Shown in pieces: positions 20,989-23,248 of a stretch of DNA of 23,248 nucleotides. The DNA lies in assembly GCA_036444495.1 (NCBI GenBank), contig JAZGBC010000066.1, positions 1 to 23,248 on the forward strand, written 5' to 3'. The position numbers were made by a program, and so were the translations under genes. Origin of the DNA: JAZGBC01 sp036444495. GTDB lineage: Bacteria; Pseudomonadota; Alphaproteobacteria; Kiloniellales; J153. The stretch's first letter is position 1; every line of letters begins with the position of its first letter. The notes beneath the pieces were generated by a model. The model had not been told where the DNA came from, did not search any database, and was given only the letters and a program-made list of their open reading frames with translations.

Positions 20989-22158
20989 TCACGCGGCCTT
21001 CGTCTGTTGCCTCACTTCGGCGAAGGCCCAGTCGAGCCAGGGCAGGAGCGCTTCCAGATCCTCGCGCGCCACGGTCGCCCCGCCCCAGATGCGCAGGCCC
21101 GGCGGCGCGTCGCGATGGCCGGCCAGGTCGTAGCCCGCCTTCGCCTCCTCGATCAGCCCGGCCAGGCAATTGATCGTGTCGCGCTGCGCGCCCTCCTCCA
21201 GGCTCTGGAACCAAGGATCGGTCAGCCTGAGGCAAATGGAGGTGGGCGAGCGCGCCGCCGGATCCTCGGCCAGGAACTCGACCCAGCCGCGCCCCGCGAC
21301 CCAGTCCGAGATCAGGGCGAGGTTCGCTTCGGCATGGGCGATGAGCGCCGGCAGGCCGCCCACCTCCTCGGCCCAGCGCAGGGAATCCAGCGCGTCCTCG
21401 ACGCAGAGCATGGAAGGCGTGTTGATGGTCACGCCCTCGAAAACGCCTTCGTTCAGCTTGCCGTTCTGGGTCAGGCGAAAGATCTTGGGCAGCGGCCAGG
21501 GCGGGCGGTAGCTCTCCAGCCGCTCCACCGCGCGCGGCGAGAGCGCGAGCATGCCGTGCCCCGCCTCGCCGCCCAGCGCCTTCTGCCAGGACCAGGTGAC
21601 CACATCGAGCTTGTCCCACGGCAGATCCATGGCGAACACCGCCGAGGTGGCGTCGCAGATGGTCAGGCCGCCGCGGTTCTCCGCGATCCAGTCGCCGTTC
21701 GGCACGCGCACGCCCGAGGTGGTGCCGTTCCAGGGGAAGACCACGTCGCGCGCCCGGTCCACCTGGGACAGGTCGGGCAGCCTGCCGTAGTCCGCCTCGA
21801 TGATGCGGATATCGTCCAGCTTGAGCTGCTTGGCGGCATCGGTCGCCCAGGCCCGCCCGAAACTCTCCCAGGCCAGCATATCCACCCCGCGCGCGCCCAG
21901 GAGCGACCAGAGCGCCATCTCCACCGCCCCGGTGTCCGAGGCCGGCACGATGCCGAGGCGGTAATCCGCCGGCAGGCCCAGGAGTTCGCGCGAGCGCGTG
22001 ATGACTTCATTGAGCTTCGCCTTGCCCGCCTGGGAGCGGTGCGAGCGCCCGGTAAAGGCGCCGGACAGGGCCTTCGCGGACCAGCCGGGCCGTTTGGCGC
22101 AGGGGCCGGAGGAGAAGCAGGGATTGCGCGGCCGGGTGGCCGGACGATTTACGGTCAT
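20989..22158 (-). CDS. serC: Phosphoserine aminotransferase
   Basis: A 389-residue fold-type I, class V aminotransferase catalysing phosphohydroxypyruvate + glutamate to phosphoserine + 2-oxoglutarate. It belongs to the alphaproteobacterial form: N-terminal NPCFSSGPCAKRPGWS, SHRSQAGKAKLNEVI, VPASDTGAVEMALWSLLG near the phosphate site, Asp169 in CDATSAVFAMDLPWDKLD, and Lys193 in WQKALGGEAGHG as PLP lysine. The ATG at 22158 has no Shine-Dalgarno sequence (CTAAGACCGATC precedes it). A strong promoter at 22229-22257 gives a leader of about 64 nt, a place where alphaproteobacteria can carry a conserved serC leader element. It is the first gene of a serC-serA operon. Confidence 0.95.
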   Translation of the reverse strand: MTVNRPATRPRNPCFSSGPCAKRPGWSAKALSGAFTGRSHRSQAGKAKLNEVITRSRELLGLPADYRLGIVPASDTGAVEMALWSLLGARGVDMLAWESFGRAWATDAAKQLKLDDIRIIEADYGRLPDLSQVDRARDVVFPWNGTTSGVRVPNGDWIAENRGGLTICDATSAVFAMDLPWDKLDVVTWSWQKALGGEAGHGMLALSPRAVERLESYRPPWPLPKIFRLTQNGKLNEGVFEGVTINTPSMLCVEDALDSLRWAEEVGGLPALIAHAEANLALISDWVAGRGWVEFLAEDPAARSPTSICLRLTDPWFQSLEEGAQRDTINCLAGLIEEAKAGYDLAGHRDAPPGLRIWGGATVAREDLEALLPWLDWAFAEVRQQTKAA

Positions 22159-22222
22159 GGGATCGGTCTTAGAGCCACATGTCTACGGAAACCGCGGAAC
22201 CGGATTCGCCCGGGCCGCAACC
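22159..22222 (-). promoter_or_regulatory. serC 5' leader, possible regulatory RNA
   Basis: About 64 nt between the predicted start of transcription and the serC ATG. It is GC-rich at first and ends CATGTGGCTCTAAGACC before the start codon, with no Shine-Dalgarno sequence. A conserved serC RNA motif is known upstream of serC in alphaproteobacteria; position fits, but I could not verify a consensus match. Confidence 0.4.
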
Positions 22223-22228
22223 GCGCGG

Positions 22229-22257
22229 ATACTAGGGAGCAGGTTGCACTGCGTCAA
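22229..22257 (-). promoter_or_regulatory. Putative sigma-70 promoter of serC-serA
   Basis: On the minus strand TTGACG (22257-22252), exactly 17 nt, TAGTAT (22234-22229). Five of six and four to five of six matches to the consensus with ideal spacing; the predicted start is near 22222. Confidence 0.6.
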
Positions 22258-22269
22258 CGCGGGCTGACC

Positions 22270-22296
22270 TTATACCGACGTTCCTTAATATTGACC
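22270..22296 (+). repeat. Solo copy of the palindromic-element terminus
   Basis: TTATACCGACGTTCCTTAAT continuing ATTGACC aligns without gaps to the right terminus of the 265-bp element (22 of 27 identical, including all of AATATTGACC). It sits just upstream of the serC promoter. No second, inverted copy is visible nearby, so this is a solo end or relic. Confidence 0.55.
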
Positions 22297-22357
22297 TACC
22301 GCGGCCCACGCGGAGCGCCGAATATGCCGTCTCGGGCTCGGGCGTGCCAGACGGGGT

Positions 22358-22849
22358 TTATGCAGAGGGTGCCCCTAGCTCCAGCTCCAGGTAGCGCACG
22401 TCGTCCAGGGGATTGTCGTAATAGGCGGGGATCTCCTTGAAGCCGAGGGAGCCGTATAGACTCCGCGCCTCGTCCATGAAGCCCAGCGTATCCAGGCACA
22501 TGGCGCGGTAGCCCGCCGTGCGCGCGGCTCCGACCACTGTTTCCGCCAGGCGCCGGCCCAGGCCGAGACCGCGGAAGCCGGGCCGCACCCAGAGGCGCTT
22601 CATCTCGCAGGTGCCCTCATTGAGCTTCCAGAAGCCGGCCACGCCGGCCACCTCGCCATCCACCCGGGCCAGCCAGAGGCCGCCGTCGGGCGGCACGTAG
22701 CGCCCGGGCAGGGTCGCCAGCTCCTCCTCGAAGCCCTGGAAGCAGAGGTCCACGTTGAGCCAGGCCTGATATTCCAGGAACAGCGCGCGCAGCGTTTCCA
22801 TGTCCGCCGGCCCCTCGGCGGGATCGATGGAAATGGCGCGTTCAGACAC
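22358..22849 (-). CDS. GNAT-family N-acetyltransferase
   Basis: A 163-residue GCN5-related acetyltransferase that would move an acetyl group from acetyl-CoA to an unknown amine. Motif A is MKRLWVRPGFRGLGLGRRLAE with the pyrophosphate loop RGLGLGRR at 93-100; GEVAGVAGFWKL is the preceding strand and MCLDTLGFMDEARSLYGSLGF is motif B with the usual Y-x-x-x-G-F ending. The length is that of a single-domain enzyme. It starts with GTG 22849 and overlaps the stop of the PhzF-like gene by 8 nt (GTGTCTGA), so the two are translationally coupled and may share a pathway. The substrate cannot be inferred. Confidence 0.88.
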   Translation of the reverse strand: MSERAISIDPAEGPADMETLRALFLEYQAWLNVDLCFQGFEEELATLPGRYVPPDGGLWLARVDGEVAGVAGFWKLNEGTCEMKRLWVRPGFRGLGLGRRLAETVVGAARTAGYRAMCLDTLGFMDEARSLYGSLGFKEIPAYYDNPLDDVRYLELELGAPSA

Positions 22850-23248
22850 GGATGCGCCCCTCCATGTAGGGCGCGACGCGGCCCGAGATCAGCACCCGCT
22901 CACCTTTGTGCTCGACCACCAGCTCGCCGCCGCGCGCCGAGATCTGCCGCGCGGTGAGCCTGCTCTTGCCCAGGCGCTTGGCCCAGTAGGGCGTCAGGAT
23001 GCAGTGCGCCGAGCCGGTCACCGGGTCCTCCGGAATGCCGGCCTTGGGTGCGAAGAAGCGCGAGACGAAATCGCAGGACTCCCCCGGCGCGGTGGCGATG
23101 ACGCCGCGGGTGTCCAGCGCTGCGATCTTGGCCATGTCGGGGCTGAGCGCGGCCACCTCCGCCTCGCCGGCGAAGACCGCCATGCGGTCCATCTCGTCCC
23201 ACAGCTCCTCGGGCGAGGCGCCCAGGGCGTCCGCGACCTTTGCATCGT
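22842..23248 (-). CDS. PhzF-family isomerase/epimerase, C-terminal part (cut by window edge)
   Basis: The last 134 codons of a PhzF-family protein; the frame is open to the end of the window, so the N-terminal half lies outside. PhzF proteins have two similar lobes with the active site between them and are usually 260-300 residues long. The signature EDPVTGSAHC is present, followed by LTPYWAKRLG and the closing strands GGELVVEHKGERVLISGRVAPYMEGRI. The N-terminal catalytic glutamate would be outside the window. Members isomerise small metabolites; most lack an assigned substrate. It is upstream of, and overlaps, the GNAT gene. Confidence 0.88.
   Translation of the reverse strand, partial: DAKVADALGASPEELWDEMDRMAVFAGEAEVAALSPDMAKIAALDTRGVIATAPGESCDFVSRFFAPKAGIPEDPVTGSAHCILTPYWAKRLGKSRLTARQISARGGELVVEHKGERVLISGRVAPYMEGRIRV

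Noticed and set aside
20518..22440. 640-codon open frame on the plus strand opposite serA and serC
   Set aside because: It is fully antisense to two confidently identified enzymes, has low-complexity Arg/Pro/Gly composition and no ribosome-binding site. Long antisense frames are expected at this GC content.

Overview
The window is GC-rich, densely coded DNA that looks like the chromosome of an alphaproteobacterium, probably of the Rhodospirillales/Kiloniellales type. The evidence is the gene content and order: an RluD pseudouridine synthase followed by RpoH (sigma-32 carrying the RpoH box), HisZ overlapping the ribosome-binding site of purA, and a serC-serA pair. No phylogenetic test could be run, so the assignment is inference.

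Layout. (1) 17-3459, plus strand: a tight three-gene operon with a CoA-acylating aldehyde dehydrogenase and the two halves of an NDP-forming acyl-CoA ligase related to SucC/SucD. Together they could convert an aldehyde to its acyl-CoA and then to the free acid with gain of ATP; a sulfoacetaldehyde/sulfoacetate role is one plausible guess. (2) 3537-7464: an accessory stretch with a Flp-pilin-like peptide whose glycine-rich tail is interrupted, a gamma-glutamylcyclotransferase-like protein, an unknown anchored protein, a histone-H1-like Lys/Arg repeat protein behind a long structured leader, a roughly 580-base AT-richer gap, a small cytochrome c that seems frameshifted in its export signal, a 44-residue membrane peptide with its own promoter, and a stand-alone CheY-like receiver. 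(3) 7489-7564: tRNA-Glu(CTC). (4) 7642-11956: threonine aldolase, a small anchored protein, rluD, rpoH, and a membrane protein with a GEEASWGQ motif.

(5) 11991-14501, minus strand: a two-gene operon of a tail-anchored pseudokinase (catalytic Lys, HRD Asp and DFG all lost) and a three-helix membrane protein. This is the most likely undescribed system here. (6) 14698-17164: hisZ-purA. (7) 17345-17609: a 265-bp palindromic, MITE-like element with 32-bp terminal inverted repeats; two diverged solo copies of its terminus lie elsewhere in the window. (8) 17653-19150: a PqiA-domain membrane protein and an exported methyltransferase-like protein, followed by a three-hairpin repeat (19245-19375). (9) 19401-22158: serC-serA with a clear promoter and a leader without a Shine-Dalgarno sequence. 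(10) 22358 to the end: a GNAT acetyltransferase overlapping the end of a PhzF-family gene cut by the window edge.

The housekeeping genes (translation and rRNA modification, heat shock, purine, histidine and serine synthesis) form a backbone into which the pseudokinase pair, the PqiA/methyltransferase pair and the repeat elements appear to have been inserted. I saw no CRISPR array, intact transposase, prophage or rRNA.
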